64,000 bases of DNA from Paracoccaceae bacterium (GTDB taxonomy: Bacteria > Pseudomonadota > Alphaproteobacteria > Rhodobacterales > Rhodobacteraceae), in NCBI GenBank assembly GCA_947371955.1, contig CANBRQ010000002.1, positions 1 to 64,000 of the forward strand, read 5' to 3'. Below are positions 25,879-36,678 of the stretch, one piece after another. The translations under genes and the position numbers were made by a program. Each line of letters opens with the position of its first letter. Within the stretch, counting starts at the first letter, position 1. The notes beneath the pieces are model-generated. The model was not told where the DNA came from, did not search any database, and saw nothing but the letters and a program-made list of their open reading frames with translations.

Positions 25879-28260
25879 ATGTTGAATTTCGCATCTATTC
25901 CGCTGAAGGCCAAGCTGCCTGCGATCATCGTCGGGATCGGCCTACTGGTCGCCGTGATGGTCGGCTGCATCGGCTACATTCAGATTTCGAACCTGGCCGT
26001 CAAAAACCTTGAGGCGCGGGTCACGTCCCTCGGCAAGGAAGGCAAGCGGTCCGTTGAAGGGTTCTACGCGGTGCTGCAGCGCGACATGACGGATATGTCC
26101 AGTTCACCCGCCGTCGTGTCGGGCTATCGGCGACTATTGATGGGGTGGAAGTCCAACGCAACCGATCCTTCTGGCACGCTGGTCGCGGACTACATCACCA
26201 ACAATCCCAAACCGCTCGGCCATCGCAAGGACTTCGATCGACCGGATGTAAGCAATGTCTACAACCAGCAACATAGTGAGTTTCATCCGGCCTTCCGCCG
26301 CTGGACCGAATTGCACGCATATTACGACTTCTTCCTGATCGATCTTGATGGCAACGTCATATACACTGTCATGAAAGAGACCGATTTCGCCAGCAATCTG
26401 CTCACAGGGCCGGATAAGACCGGCCCTCTGGCGCAAGTTTATGCCCAGGCCAAGGCGGATACCAAGGGCGACGTCCACTATTCCGATTTTGCGCCCTACG
26501 GACCCTCCGCCGGTGCGCCGGCCGCCTTCGTCGCCCGGGCCATTCTCGACGACAAGGGGGCCGTCATAGGGGTCATGGCCATTCAAATGTCTGACGCATT
26601 GCTGAACGGAACCGTCGACAACAACAGCAACCTCGGAGAGACCGGAGAACTGCTCATCCTGTCCGCTGATGGGCGCGCCCGCACCGCCTCGCGCTTTCCG
26701 TCAGGCTTCCGGATTCTTGATTCCCTCCCGGTTCTGGGCGGGTTGCTTTCCAAGGACCCCAGTGAACTCGCCATCCATCACAACGTGAAACTCAGCGATG
26801 GCAATATGGGCACAGCCTTGACCACGCGTCTTGATCTGCCTGGGCTGGATTGGCACGCAGTTGTCGAGATTGACGACAGTGAGGCCTATGCGCCGGTGAT
26901 GGCCGCCGTGCAGCTTCTGATGATCGGCACGCTGGTTGCGTCCGTCGTCGCGGCACTCTTGGGCGTCTGGATTGCGCGCGGCGTGATCAAGCCAATCGTG
27001 CGTGTATCCGGGGCGATCCGAACCATCGCTGAGGGTGATCTGAGGGCAATCATCGTCGATGCGGACCGCAACGACGAAGTGGGCGATATTGGCAAATCGC
27101 TCGACGCCCTGCGGGAGAAGCTGGGTCTGTCAGCCGGGCTGGAGCAAGAGCGTCATCAGGCCTCTGACGCCCAGCGCAACATTGTGGACGCCCTGACCGT
27201 CGGATTGCGGGAATTGTCCTCAGGGAATCTGACACAATCGATCCAAGCGGAGTTCGGCGATCACGAAACTCTGCGCCAAGACTTCAACGAAACAGTGGAG
27301 CGTTTGTCAGAGACGATCTCGATGGTGGTCGAGACGTCCGAAAGCATCCGCTCGCGTGCCCGCGAAATCAGTCAGTCGTCCGAAGACCTGTCGACGCGAA
27401 CCGAAACCCAGGCCGCCACGCTGGAGGAAACCGCTGCGGCACTGGATGAATTAACGGCTTCGATTCGCTCTGCCGCCGAAGGGGCGAAGGAGGTGGAGGG
27501 TATTGTGCGGTCCGCACGGAACGAGGCCGAGGAAAGCGGAAAGGTTGTTCAGGGCGCCGTCAGTGCCATGACCGAGATTGAACGGTCGTCGGACCAGATC
27601 TCGCAAATCATCGGAGTCATTGACGACATCGCCTTCCAGACCAATCTTCTCGCATTGAACGCCGGGGTGGAGGCAGCGAGAGCCGGCGATGCAGGCAAGG
27701 GCTTTGCGGTCGTGGCTTCTGAAGTGCGGGCTCTGGCCCAGAGGTCCTCGGCGGCTGCAAAGGAAATCAAGGCGCTGATCAGTGCCTCGACCCAGCACGT
27801 CGGGCGCGGTGTGGAACAGGTTGGCCGGGCAGGCGATGCGCTTGCCAATATTGTCAATCGGGTCGGGCATATCTCGACTCTGGTGTCGAACATCGCGGCA
27901 GCGGCGACCGAACAATCCACCGGACTGGCCGAAATCAACGTCGGGGTAGCCCAACTGGATCAAGTCACCCAGCAAAACGCCGCGATGGTCGAGGAATCCA
28001 CGGCGGCGAGCCAGTCGCTCAGCCAGGAAGCCGCCGGCCTGTCGGAACTGGTGGCGCAGTTCAAGTTGCGCAAGTTCACCTCGGGCAATGCCGCTCACGC
28101 CAGCCGACCCGTGGTCCACCCCCCTGCCAAGCGACGGCCGAAGCGCGAATCCGACATGCCATCGGAAGCCAGGGCCACTCCCAGCCGGGAGGTCATGCAA
28201 GATGTACCGCCCCCGCGGGCACAGGCCACCACGGCCAAGGGAAAATGGCAGGACTACTGA
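25879..28260 (+). CDS. Methyl-accepting chemotaxis protein (Cache-like periplasmic sensor, HAMP, MCP signalling domain)
   Basis: TM1 [24 protein letters not shown], hairpin [47 protein letters not shown]-terminus KWQDY. Confidence 0.95.
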   Translation: MLNFASIPLKAKLPAIIVGIGLLVAVMVGCIGYIQISNLAVKNLEARVTSLGKEGKRSVEGFYAVLQRDMTDMSSSPAVVSGYRRLLMGWKSNATDPSGTLVADYITNNPKPLGHRKDFDRPDVSNVYNQQHSEFHPAFRRWTELHAYYDFFLIDLDGNVIYTVMKETDFASNLLTGPDKTGPLAQVYAQAKADTKGDVHYSDFAPYGPSAGAPAAFVARAILDDKGAVIGVMAIQMSDALLNGTVDNNSNLGETGELLILSADGRARTASRFPSGFRILDSLPVLGGLLSKDPSELAIHHNVKLSDGNMGTALTTRLDLPGLDWHAVVEIDDSEAYAPVMAAVQLLMIGTLVASVVAALLGVWIARGVIKPIVRVSGAIRTIAEGDLRAIIVDADRNDEVGDIGKSLDALREKLGLSAGLEQERHQASDAQRNIVDALTVGLRELSSGNLTQSIQAEFGDHETLRQDFNETVERLSETISMVVETSESIRSRAREISQSSEDLSTRTETQAATLEETAAALDELTASIRSAAEGAKEVEGIVRSARNEAEESGKVVQGAVSAMTEIERSSDQISQIIGVIDDIAFQTNLLALNAGVEAARAGDAGKGFAVVASEVRALAQRSSAAAKEIKALISASTQHVGRGVEQVGRAGDALANIVNRVGHISTLVSNIAAAATEQSTGLAEINVGVAQLDQVTQQNAAMVEESTAASQSLSQEAAGLSELVAQFKLRKFTSGNAAHASRPVVHPPAKRRPKRESDMPSEARATPSREVMQDVPPPRAQATTAKGKWQDY

Positions 28261-28317
28261 CCTAATTGATTCTTGCTGGGCCGCAAGGCTCTCTATGCCC
28301 CTCAACAGGAGAAAGCT

Positions 28318-29349
28318 GTGCCAGACATCACGGTCATTGTCGCCGGTGGAAATCCCGCAATGCGGATCAAGCTGGTCAGGGCGCTCGATGCGGCTCCAGG
28401 GTTTAAAGTGATCAGTCAGGCCTCGGATCTGCCAGCAACCTACACCTCTGCCGAAGCGATGGAGCCGGACGTAGTCCTGGTCTCACGCGAACTGACCTTG
28501 CTGCCCGAGTTCAGCCTGATGCGGTCGTTGTTTCGTGCCTTGGAAGCGCGCTGGATTCCCGTGGTCCATCAAGGATTGCTCGGCGCGGCACCGCAAGCGG
28601 CGGCAACAGCGGAAACGGCGGGGGATTTTCCCGCCGTTGACACCGCGCAGTCCGGCGATGTCATCCGTGCTCAAATTTCGGCCGCAATGCGGCAAACGCT
28701 GGCCCGCAAGCCAACAGTTGTTGCGGCCCCGATCCGGACTCCGGTTTCGCTGAAATCCGGCAAGCTGATCCTGCTCGGCGCCTCAACCGGGGGTGTGGAT
28801 GCGTTGCTGGCTGTCTTGTCTGCGATGCCGGCCGATTGCCCGCCGATTGCGGTGGTGCAGCACACCGGGCAGGGGTTCAGCGAAAGTCTGATCCGCCTGC
28901 TGGATCGCCGCTGCGCCGTAACGGTCGAAGCGGCTCAGGACGGGATGGAACTGCGGCCTGGACGCGTTTGTGTGGCTGCCGGTTGCCCGGGTCACATCCG
29001 GTTGAAGTCGAACAAGCCATACCGGATCACCGTGGAACCAGGGCCGCTGATTTCAGGCCATCTGCCTTCGGTCGACGCGCTGTTCCGTTCTGCCGTGTCG
29101 TCGGGCGCGAATGTGGTAGCGGCGCTTTTGACCGGGATGGGACGCGATGGAGCGGAGGGGCTGCTCGCCCTGCGCAACGCGGGGGCGGCGACCATCGGTC
29201 AGGACGAAAGTTCCAGCGTTGTCTACGGCATGCCCCGCGCAGCCTGGGAGTTGGGTGCGGTACGGCAACAATTGCCCTTGGGTGAAATTGCGGGGGCCAT
29301 CTTGAGGGCCTGCGCGCAGGGTTCGGAAGAAGGAAGGGTGGCATCGTGA
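28318..29349 (+). CDS. cheB: Chemotaxis protein-glutamate methylesterase CheB with degenerate receiver domain
   Basis: Methylesterase motifs ILLGASTGGVDALL, AVVQHTGQGFSESLI, LTGMGRDGAEGLLALRNAGAATIGQDESSSVVYGMPRAA; GTG start with aggaga RBS. Confidence 0.9.
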   Translation: MPDITVIVAGGNPAMRIKLVRALDAAPGFKVISQASDLPATYTSAEAMEPDVVLVSRELTLLPEFSLMRSLFRALEARWIPVVHQGLLGAAPQAAATAETAGDFPAVDTAQSGDVIRAQISAAMRQTLARKPTVVAAPIRTPVSLKSGKLILLGASTGGVDALLAVLSAMPADCPPIAVVQHTGQGFSESLIRLLDRRCAVTVEAAQDGMELRPGRVCVAAGCPGHIRLKSNKPYRITVEPGPLISGHLPSVDALFRSAVSSGANVVAALLTGMGRDGAEGLLALRNAGAATIGQDESSSVVYGMPRAAWELGAVRQQLPLGEIAGAILRACAQGSEEGRVAS

Positions 29350-29879
29350 CCGTAATCACTGAAGCAAAACTGGTCTACGTGGTGCAAGGCACCTATTACG
29401 TCTCGGCGCATCCTGAAGTGACAATGTCGACGGTCCTAGGCTCTTGCATATCCGTCTGCCTCTTTGACCCGGTGGCCGCGATCGGCGGCATGAACCACTT
29501 CCTGTTGCCCGCCGGACGAGGAACCGAATCGGGCCACATCCGGTTTGGCGTCAATGCCATGGAAAAGCTGATCAACGAGTTGCTGAAATCGGGCGCAAGC
29601 AAGGCACGGCTGCAGGCCAAGCTGTTCGGCGGCGCACGAATGTCGGCGACGCTGACCGACATCGGGCGGCAGAATGCGGCCTTCGCCCACAGCTTTCTGT
29701 CCAATGAAGGGATTCCCAACGCGTCTGAAAGCGTGGGTGGCACTTTGGCCAGGCGGGTCATCTTCCGGCCGACGACGGGTCAGGTCAAGCTGCTGTTCGT
29801 GCAAAACGACGAGGTTGAACTCAATGAGTTGCCGCCGCCGCGTCCGCAACCGCAACCGGGTTCCGTCGTCATGTTCTAG
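29346..29879 (+). CDS. cheD: Chemoreceptor glutamine deamidase CheD
   Basis: STVLGSCISVCLFD, GGMNHFLLP, KLFGGARM; GTG start overlapping cheB stop. Confidence 0.93.
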   Translation: MTVITEAKLVYVVQGTYYVSAHPEVTMSTVLGSCISVCLFDPVAAIGGMNHFLLPAGRGTESGHIRFGVNAMEKLINELLKSGASKARLQAKLFGGARMSATLTDIGRQNAAFAHSFLSNEGIPNASESVGGTLARRVIFRPTTGQVKLLFVQNDEVELNELPPPRPQPQPGSVVMF

Positions 29880-29946
29880 TCCGCAAAGGCTTGCGTCCGG
29901 ACGCCGCGCTTGCGACCTTGGCCGGGCAACCCTTGCGGAGAAGCCC

Positions 29947-31005
29947 ATGCGTACCCTGGATGTCGAAACCCCGGCGGTTCTGGTCGATCTTGACGTGGTC
30001 GAAGCCAATATCCTGCGCGCCCAGCGCCTGTTTGACGGTTTGGGCAAGGGATTTCGCCCCCATATCAAGACCCACAAGATCCCCTACCTCGCCCGCTTGC
30101 AGATGCAGGCCGGGGCAGTGGGGATTGCCTGCCAGAAAATCTCGGAGACCGAGGTTTTTGCGGCGGACGACTTCGGCGACGTCCTTTTGTGCTACAACCT
30201 GCTGTCGGCTGAAAAGATCGCCCGGGCACGGGTTCTGGCAGAGCTTGGGCAGATCACAGTTGTGGCAGATAATGCCGATGTGGTGGCCGCCTTGTCGGCA
30301 GGCATGGCGGGGTCCACGGCGCAGCTGCGGGTTCTGGTTGAATGTGACACCGGCATGGGCCGCTGCGGCGTGCAAAGCCCCGAGGCGGCCCGGGATCTGG
30401 CGCGGCTGATTGCCAATTCGAAGGGCCTGCGGTTCGGCGGGCTGATGACCTATCCGAAACCCGATGACGAGTTGCAGGTCCAGGCATTCCTGTCCGCTGC
30501 CCGCGACCTCTGTGCGCCAGATGTGGGCCCTTGCGACATCATTTCCAGCGGCGGGACGCCATCGCTCGACAAAGCGGCATTGGCGCCGTGCATCACGGAA
30601 TATCGTGCTGGGACCTATATTTACAACGACCGCTCCCTGATCGCGCGCGGTGCCTGTGCCGTGTCCGACTGTGCGTTGACCGTGCTGACCACGGTTGTCA
30701 GCCGGCCGACACCGGACCGGGCGATCTTGGACGCCGGGTCCAAGACGCTGACCTCTGACCTGTTCGGCCTGCAGGGATACGGCATGTTGCGGGACTATCC
30801 CGAAGCGCAGATTGCCGGCCTCAGCGAAGAGCATGGCACTGTCGACCTGCGCCCATCCCTGCGCCGGCCCAAGATCGGTGAGAAGGTGCACGTCATCCCG
30901 AACCATTGCTGCCCAGTCAGCAATCTGACGGATAGGGTGATATTCCATCGCCGTGGTGAGGTCATCCGCGCCGAGGACGTGGCGGCACGGGGTTGTGTGA
31001 CCTGA
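29947..31005 (+). CDS. D-threonine aldolase / D-serine dehydratase-like PLP (alanine racemase-fold) enzyme
   Basis: TPAVLVDLDVVEANILRAQ, RPHIKTHKIP, EYRAGTYIYND, LDAGSKTLTSD, VHVIPNHCCPV motifs. Confidence 0.88.
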   Translation: MRTLDVETPAVLVDLDVVEANILRAQRLFDGLGKGFRPHIKTHKIPYLARLQMQAGAVGIACQKISETEVFAADDFGDVLLCYNLLSAEKIARARVLAELGQITVVADNADVVAALSAGMAGSTAQLRVLVECDTGMGRCGVQSPEAARDLARLIANSKGLRFGGLMTYPKPDDELQVQAFLSAARDLCAPDVGPCDIISSGGTPSLDKAALAPCITEYRAGTYIYNDRSLIARGACAVSDCALTVLTTVVSRPTPDRAILDAGSKTLTSDLFGLQGYGMLRDYPEAQIAGLSEEHGTVDLRPSLRRPKIGEKVHVIPNHCCPVSNLTDRVIFHRRGEVIRAEDVAARGCVT

Positions 31006-31068
31006 CGCAGCATCCATATTGCCTTGCCCGCCGTATTCCCCTTTGATCGGCGAAAACAGGGGATCTTC

Positions 31069-31992
31069 ATGACGCTTATCTACGCCCATCCCAGTGCCAG
31101 CCGCCACCGCACACCGCCCGGCCACCCCGAGCGGGCGGACAGGGTGCAGGCGGTGGAGCGGGGGCTGGAAGGCTTGGCGGTAACGCACCGCGCCGCCCCG
31201 CTGGCCGACGAGGCCGAGCTTCTGCGCTGTCATCCGCAGGGCTATATCGACAGGATCAAAGCGGCGGAACCTGCGACGGGCACCATACAACTTGACCCCG
31301 ATACATGGATGTCAGCGGGGTCCTACGAGGCCGCTTCGCGCGCGGTCGGAGGCGCTTGTGCCGCGGTGGATGCCGTTCTGGCTGGTGACGCGAAGAACGC
31401 CTTCGTTCTGGCCCGCCCACCCGGCCACCATGCGGAAACCGCCACGCCGATGGGATTTTGTCTGTTCGGCACGGTCGCCATTGCGGCAAAGCGCGCCCTG
31501 GATCACCACGGGCTGACCCGCGTCGCGGTCGTGGATTTCGACGTCCACCACGGCAACGGCACCCAGGACCTGCTGTGGAACGAACCCCGGGCGCTTTTCG
31601 TCACCAGCCAGCAGATGCCGCTTTGGCCGGGCACCGGCGACCGCAGTGAAACGGGTACGCATGACCAGATCCTCAACCTGCAGCTTGCGCCCCATTCCGA
31701 CGGCAAGGTGATGCGTGCCGCTTATGAGGCCGAGGTTTTCCCGGCACTGGAGGCTTGGAAACCCGAACTCATCCTGATCTCTGCCGGATTTGACGCCCAT
31801 GCCGATGATCCTTTGGCGCAATTGAACTGGCTGGAGGATGATTTTGCCTGGCTGACCCACCGCCTCTGCGACCTCGCAGACAGACACGCCTTGGGCCGGG
31901 TGGTATCCTGTCTGGAAGGCGGCTATGATCTGGAGGCGCTGACGGCCTCGGTCGCGGCGCATGTGGGTGTCTTGCAGGAGCGTGGCCGTTGA
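31069..31992 (+). CDS. Histone deacetylase-like / acetylpolyamine amidohydrolase family protein
   Basis: RPPGHHAE, VVDFDVHHGNGTQDL, LISAGFDAHADDPLAQL. Confidence 0.92.
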   Translation: MTLIYAHPSASRHRTPPGHPERADRVQAVERGLEGLAVTHRAAPLADEAELLRCHPQGYIDRIKAAEPATGTIQLDPDTWMSAGSYEAASRAVGGACAAVDAVLAGDAKNAFVLARPPGHHAETATPMGFCLFGTVAIAAKRALDHHGLTRVAVVDFDVHHGNGTQDLLWNEPRALFVTSQQMPLWPGTGDRSETGTHDQILNLQLAPHSDGKVMRAAYEAEVFPALEAWKPELILISAGFDAHADDPLAQLNWLEDDFAWLTHRLCDLADRHALGRVVSCLEGGYDLEALTASVAAHVGVLQERGR

Positions 31993-32228
31993 CCGAGAAA
32001 ACCGTCGCAGAATTGACCTTTGAAGAGGCCATGGCCGAACTTGAAAAGGTCGTCACGCAGCTGGAGCGGGGCGATGTCGCGCTGGAGGCCTCCATCAAGC
32101 TTTACGAACGGGGCGCAGCTTTGAAAGCGCTGTGTGCAAGCAAGCTCAAGGATGCCGAGGAAAAGGTCGAACTGATCCGCGCTGCAGAAGGCAAGGCCAT
32201 AGGCACCACGCCGGTGGAGGGGTTGTGA
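31989..32228 (+). CDS. xseB: Exodeoxyribonuclease VII small subunit
   Basis: LTFEEAMAELEKVVTQLERGDVALEASIKLYERGAALKALCASKLKDAEEKVE. Confidence 0.95.
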   Translation: MTEKTVAELTFEEAMAELEKVVTQLERGDVALEASIKLYERGAALKALCASKLKDAEEKVELIRAAEGKAIGTTPVEGL

Positions 32229-33091
32229 GCTTTTCCGAAATTCTGGCTGCCGACGCCGCCGCGGTTCAGGAGCGACTAACCGCAGCCCTTGCCGACAAGG
32301 CCGACGAGCCCGTCATCCAAGCCATGCGCTACGCCTTGAACGGCGGCAAACGCCTGCGCGGTTTTCTGGTGCTGGAAAGCGCGCGCTTGCATGGCGTCGG
32401 TGACCGCGCCCTCAGCGCGGCCGCCGCCATTGAGGCGTTGCATGCCTATTCCCTGATCCACGACGACTTGCCCTGCATGGATGATGACGACCTGCGCCGC
32501 GGCCAGCCCACCGTTCACAAGAAGTGGGATGAGGCTACGGCCGTTCTCGCTGGCGATGCCCTGCAAACGCTGGCCTTCGAACTGCTGTGTGACCCCGTGC
32601 TTGGTTCGGCAGAGGTCCGGATGGGCTTGGTTCTGGGTCTGGCCAAGGCCTCTGGCGCCGAAGGCATGGTTCTGGGGCAGGCGCTGGATATGGCTGCCGA
32701 GATTGCGCCCAACCCTCTGACGCTGGACCAGATCACCCATCTGCAAGCGGGCAAGACCGGCGCTCTGATCCGGTTTTCCGCCCAAGCCGGGGCGATCATT
32801 GCGGGCGCCGACACAAGGCCGCTGAATGCCTATGCCCAAGCTCTGGGCCTCGCCTTCCAGATTGCCGATGACATTCTGGATGTGAAGGGTGATCCGGCCA
32901 AGGCTGGCAAACGGCTCGGGAAGGATGCCGAGGCCGGGAAGGCCACCTTCGTTTCCCTGCTTGGGCTGGAAGGTGCCGAGGCGCGGGCTGCCGCCCTGAT
33001 CGCCGAGGCCGAAGCCCATCTTGCCCCCTATGGCACCAAAGCTGCGACCTTGGTTGCGGCGGCGCGCTTCGTCATTTCGCGCGAAAGCTGA
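32225..33091 (+). CDS. ispA: Polyprenyl (farnesyl/geranyl) diphosphate synthase
   Basis: [43 protein letters not shown] start overlapping xseB stop. Confidence 0.94.
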   Translation: MSFSEILAADAAAVQERLTAALADKADEPVIQAMRYALNGGKRLRGFLVLESARLHGVGDRALSAAAAIEALHAYSLIHDDLPCMDDDDLRRGQPTVHKKWDEATAVLAGDALQTLAFELLCDPVLGSAEVRMGLVLGLAKASGAEGMVLGQALDMAAEIAPNPLTLDQITHLQAGKTGALIRFSAQAGAIIAGADTRPLNAYAQALGLAFQIADDILDVKGDPAKAGKRLGKDAEAGKATFVSLLGLEGAEARAAALIAEAEAHLAPYGTKAATLVAAARFVISRES

Positions 33092-33098
33092 GGATTTC

Positions 33099-35018
33099 AT
33101 GCCTGACCCTACCCGTCCGCTTACCCCGACCCTCGACCGCGTCAGCATTCCCGCCGACATGAAGGCGCTGACTGACCGGGAATTGCACCTGCTGGCCAAT
33201 GAGTTGCGTGCCGAGACGATTTCCGCCGTTTCTGTCACGGGCGGCCATTTGGGCGCGGGTCTGGGCGTGGTGGAACTGACCGTCGCCCTTCACGCCGTCT
33301 TCGACACGCCGCGTGACAAGCTGATCTGGGATGTCGGCCACCAGTGCTATCCCCACAAGATCCTCACCGGCCGCCGCGACCGCATCCGCACCTTGCGGAC
33401 CGAAGGCGGACTGTCCGGCTTCACCAAGCGCAGCGAATCTCCCTATGATCCGTTCGGAGCGGCCCACAGCTCCACCTCCATCTCCGCCGCCTTGGGCTTT
33501 GCCATGGCCGCTGACCTTGGCGGCGACCCGGGCGATGCAATTGCCGTGATCGGTGACGGCTCCATGTCCGCCGGCATGGCGTTTGAGGCCTTGAACAACG
33601 CCGGCCACCTGAAAAAGCGCTTCTTCGTCATCCTGAACGACAACGAGATGTCGATTGCGCCACCGGTGGGTGCGCTGTCCTCATACCTGAGCCGCCTTTA
33701 TGCCGGGGCACCCTTTCAAGAGATCAAGCAGGCGGCAAAGGGCATGGTCAGCCTGTTGCCCGAACCTTTCCAGGAAGGTGCGCGCCGCGCGAAAGAGATG
33801 CTGAAAGGCCTGACGGTTGGCGGTACTTTGTTTGAAGAACTCGGCTTTTCCTACATCGGCCCGATTGACGGCCACGACCTTGACCAGCTTCTGCCGGTTC
33901 TGCGCACCGTGAAGGCCCGCGCCACCGGACCGATCCTGATCCATGTGATCACCAAGAAGGGCAAAGGCTACGCCCCCGCCGAGATGGCCGCCGACAAGGG
34001 CCACGCCCGCGCCAAGTTTGACGTCCTGACGGGCGTGCAGAAGAAATCCCCTTCCAACGCGCCCTCCTACACCAAGGTCTTCGCCGAAGCGCTGATCAAA
34101 GAGGCAGAGGCCGACAGCAAGATCGTCGCCATCACCGCTGCGATGCCCGATGGCACCGGCCTTGATCTCTTCGCCAATCGTTTTCCCAAGCGCATGTTCG
34201 ATGTCGGCATCGCCGAACAGCACGCCGTCACCTTCTCTGCCGGTCTGGCTGCGGGTGGCATGAAGCCCTTCTGCACCATCTACTCCACCTTCCTTCAGCG
34301 CGGCTACGATCAGGTCGTCCATGACGTCGCGATCCAGCACCTGCCCGTCCGCTTCGCCATTGACCGCGCTGGATTGGTCGGGGCCGATGGCGCGACCCAC
34401 GCTGGCGCATTCGACACCGCCTTCCTCTCCAACCTCCCGGGTTTTGTGGTGATGGCCGCCGCCGATGAGGCTGAACTCGTCCACATGGTCGCCACCGCCG
34501 CCGCCCACAACTCCGGCCCCATCGCCTTCCGCTACCCCCGTGGCGAGGGAGTCGGCGTAGAGATGCCCGCCAAAGGCATCCCCCTGGAAATCGGCAAAGG
34601 CCGCATCCTGCGCGAGGGCAAACGCGTCGCCCTCCTCTCCTTCGGCACCCACCTGTCCGAGGTGCTGAAAGCCGCCGAGGCCCTCACAACTCGCGGCCTG
34701 CCCCCCACGGTGGCCGACGCCCGCTTCGCCAAACCCCTCGACCGCGACCTGATCCTGCACCTCGCCCGCACGCACGAGGCGCTGATCACCATCGAAGAGG
34801 GCGCCATCGGCGGCTTCGCCAGCCACGTGGCACATCTGCTGGCCGAGGAGGGCATCTTCGACAAGGGCCTGAAATTCCGCAGCATGGTCCTGCCCGACAC
34901 CTTCATCGACCAGGCCTCGCCCGAAGCGATGTACCGCGTGGCGGGGATGGAAGCCCCGCAGATCGAGGCGAAGGTGCTGGAAACCTTGGGCGTTGCGGTG
35001 GTGGGACGAAGGGCTTGA
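33099..35018 (+). CDS. dxs: 1-deoxy-D-xylulose-5-phosphate synthase
   Basis: [48 protein letters not shown]; ispA-dxs order. Confidence 0.97.
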   Translation: MPDPTRPLTPTLDRVSIPADMKALTDRELHLLANELRAETISAVSVTGGHLGAGLGVVELTVALHAVFDTPRDKLIWDVGHQCYPHKILTGRRDRIRTLRTEGGLSGFTKRSESPYDPFGAAHSSTSISAALGFAMAADLGGDPGDAIAVIGDGSMSAGMAFEALNNAGHLKKRFFVILNDNEMSIAPPVGALSSYLSRLYAGAPFQEIKQAAKGMVSLLPEPFQEGARRAKEMLKGLTVGGTLFEELGFSYIGPIDGHDLDQLLPVLRTVKARATGPILIHVITKKGKGYAPAEMAADKGHARAKFDVLTGVQKKSPSNAPSYTKVFAEALIKEAEADSKIVAITAAMPDGTGLDLFANRFPKRMFDVGIAEQHAVTFSAGLAAGGMKPFCTIYSTFLQRGYDQVVHDVAIQHLPVRFAIDRAGLVGADGATHAGAFDTAFLSNLPGFVVMAAADEAELVHMVATAAAHNSGPIAFRYPRGEGVGVEMPAKGIPLEIGKGRILREGKRVALLSFGTHLSEVLKAAEALTTRGLPPTVADARFAKPLDRDLILHLARTHEALITIEEGAIGGFASHVAHLLAEEGIFDKGLKFRSMVLPDTFIDQASPEAMYRVAGMEAPQIEAKVLETLGVAVVGRRA

Positions 35019-35503
35019 ACCTGCGCTACGTCAGCTTGCCCGGCCGGGGCCAGACCGATGCCTGCGTGACCGCCGCCGTGCGGTTGTTGCAGATGGCTGG
35101 GCTGCGGCTCTCAGGGACTTTTGCCTTGGAGACCGATGATCCCTCCTGCGACATGAAGCTTCAGGTCCTGCCAGAGGGGCCGGTGGTCTGCATCAACCAG
35201 AACCTCGGGCGTGAGGCGAAAGGGTGCCGTCTGGATGGCGGGGCATTGGAGGCGGCGGTGGTAGAGGTCTCGACCCGCACCGAAGGTGCGCAGGCGCTGA
35301 TCGTCAACAAGTTCGGCAAGCTGGAAGCCTCGGGGCGGGGATATGTGCCGCTGATCGCCGAGGCGCTGGAGCGAGGGATTCCCGTGCTGATTGGCGTCAA
35401 CGCGCTGAACCTGCCCGAACTGCTGACCTTTGCAGGGGACATGGCAGAGCCTTTGCCGGGTGATCCGCAGGCGATTGCCGATTGGGTCTTAGCCCAGACC
35501 TAA
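35015..35503 (+). CDS. DUF2478 domain-containing protein
   Basis: [58 protein letters not shown]; overlaps dxs stop (TTG start). Confidence 0.72.
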   Translation: MNLRYVSLPGRGQTDACVTAAVRLLQMAGLRLSGTFALETDDPSCDMKLQVLPEGPVVCINQNLGREAKGCRLDGGALEAAVVEVSTRTEGAQALIVNKFGKLEASGRGYVPLIAEALERGIPVLIGVNALNLPELLTFAGDMAEPLPGDPQAIADWVLAQT

Positions 35504-35585
35504 CCAAGGCTGAGAATTTCTGTTCTTGGCATTAAGCAAGGATTGCCGCAAGGTTGGGTTTCCGCCGCAACCCTCGGGACTCAAA

Positions 35586-36002
35586 ATGATCCACAAGCGC
35601 ATTCGCCCCTTCAACACCAAAGACACCTATCCCGAACAGAAGCTGGACAATGATCTGTCCCATGCTGTGGTGACAAGGGGCGGCACGACGGTGTGGTTTC
35701 GCGGCGCCTGCCCGCAGGATCTCGACACGGCGCAAAACCTTGGCAGCCATGACCCGGCGGAGCAGACCCACAAGGTCATGCAGAACATCAAGCAGATCAT
35801 CGAGGAAGCCGGCGGCACGATGGAACACTTGGTCAAGCTGGTGGTTTACCTGACCGACGTGCGCCACCGCGAACCCGTCTACCGCACGATGGGCGAGTAT
35901 ATCAAAGGCGTGCATCCGGTCTGCACCGGCCTGACGGTTGTGGCCTTGGCCCGCCCCGACTGGCTGGTGGAAATCGATGCCACCGCTGTGATCCCGGACT
36001 AA
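35586..36002 (+). CDS. RidA/YjgF family enamine/imine deaminase-like protein
   Basis: RidA-like AGGTMEHLVKLVVYLTDVRHREPVYRTMGEYIKG...PDWLVEIDATAVI. Confidence 0.88.
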   Translation: MIHKRIRPFNTKDTYPEQKLDNDLSHAVVTRGGTTVWFRGACPQDLDTAQNLGSHDPAEQTHKVMQNIKQIIEEAGGTMEHLVKLVVYLTDVRHREPVYRTMGEYIKGVHPVCTGLTVVALARPDWLVEIDATAVIPD

Positions 36003-36003
36003 G

Positions 36004-36678
36004 ATGACCTTCTCCCTCGTCGCCCGCTGTGCGGAAACCGGCCAGTTCGGCATGGCCATATCGTCGTCCTCCCCTGCCGTGGCGGCGCGCTGCGCCTCTG
36101 CACGGGCGGGGGTTGGGGCGGCGGCCAGCCAGAACATCACCAATCCCGGCTTGGGGGATTTGATGCTGGACCTTCTGGCCTCAGGCCTGTCCGCTCCACA
36201 GGCGGTGGCAGAAGCCGTGCGGCAAGAGAAGTTCCCCGAATACCGCCAGCTTCTGTGCGTTGATGCGCAGGGGCGGACGGCCACATGGTCCGGCGAGAAC
36301 GCCCTTGGCATCTGGGGCGCTGCAGAGGGCAAGAACGTGGCGGCGGGCGGAAATCTGCTGGCCGACAAGGCGATTCCCGCTGCAATGGTGACGGCTTTTG
36401 AATCTGCACAGGGCCACCTCGGTGACCGCTTGCTGACGGCCATGCAGGCAGCGCTTGCCTTGGGGGGCGAGGCCGGGCCGGTGCATTCGGCAGGTCTGCT
36501 GATTGTGGGCACTCATCCTTGGCCGCTGGCCGAACTGCGCTGCGACTGGGAAGAGGGCGATCCGATTGCCCATATCGCCCGCGCATGGGCTGTCTACAAG
36601 CCGCAGATGGCAGCCTATCAGACGCGTGCCCTGGACCCTCGGGCGGCGCCGGCTTACGGTGTGCCGGGCGAAAAGTAG
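36004..36678 (+). CDS. DUF1028 family protein (predicted Ntn-hydrolase)
   Basis: MTFSLVARCAETGQFGMAISSSSPAVAARC, GVGAAASQNITNPGLG, AAGGNLLADKAI. Confidence 0.88.
   Translation: MTFSLVARCAETGQFGMAISSSSPAVAARCASARAGVGAAASQNITNPGLGDLMLDLLASGLSAPQAVAEAVRQEKFPEYRQLLCVDAQGRTATWSGENALGIWGAAEGKNVAAGGNLLADKAIPAAMVTAFESAQGHLGDRLLTAMQAALALGGEAGPVHSAGLLIVGTHPWPLAELRCDWEEGDPIAHIARAWAVYKPQMAAYQTRALDPRAAPAYGVPGEK

Noticed and set aside
29869-31290. 473-aa - strand ORF opposite the D-threonine aldolase-like gene
   Set aside because: Antisense shadow with no recognisable motif.
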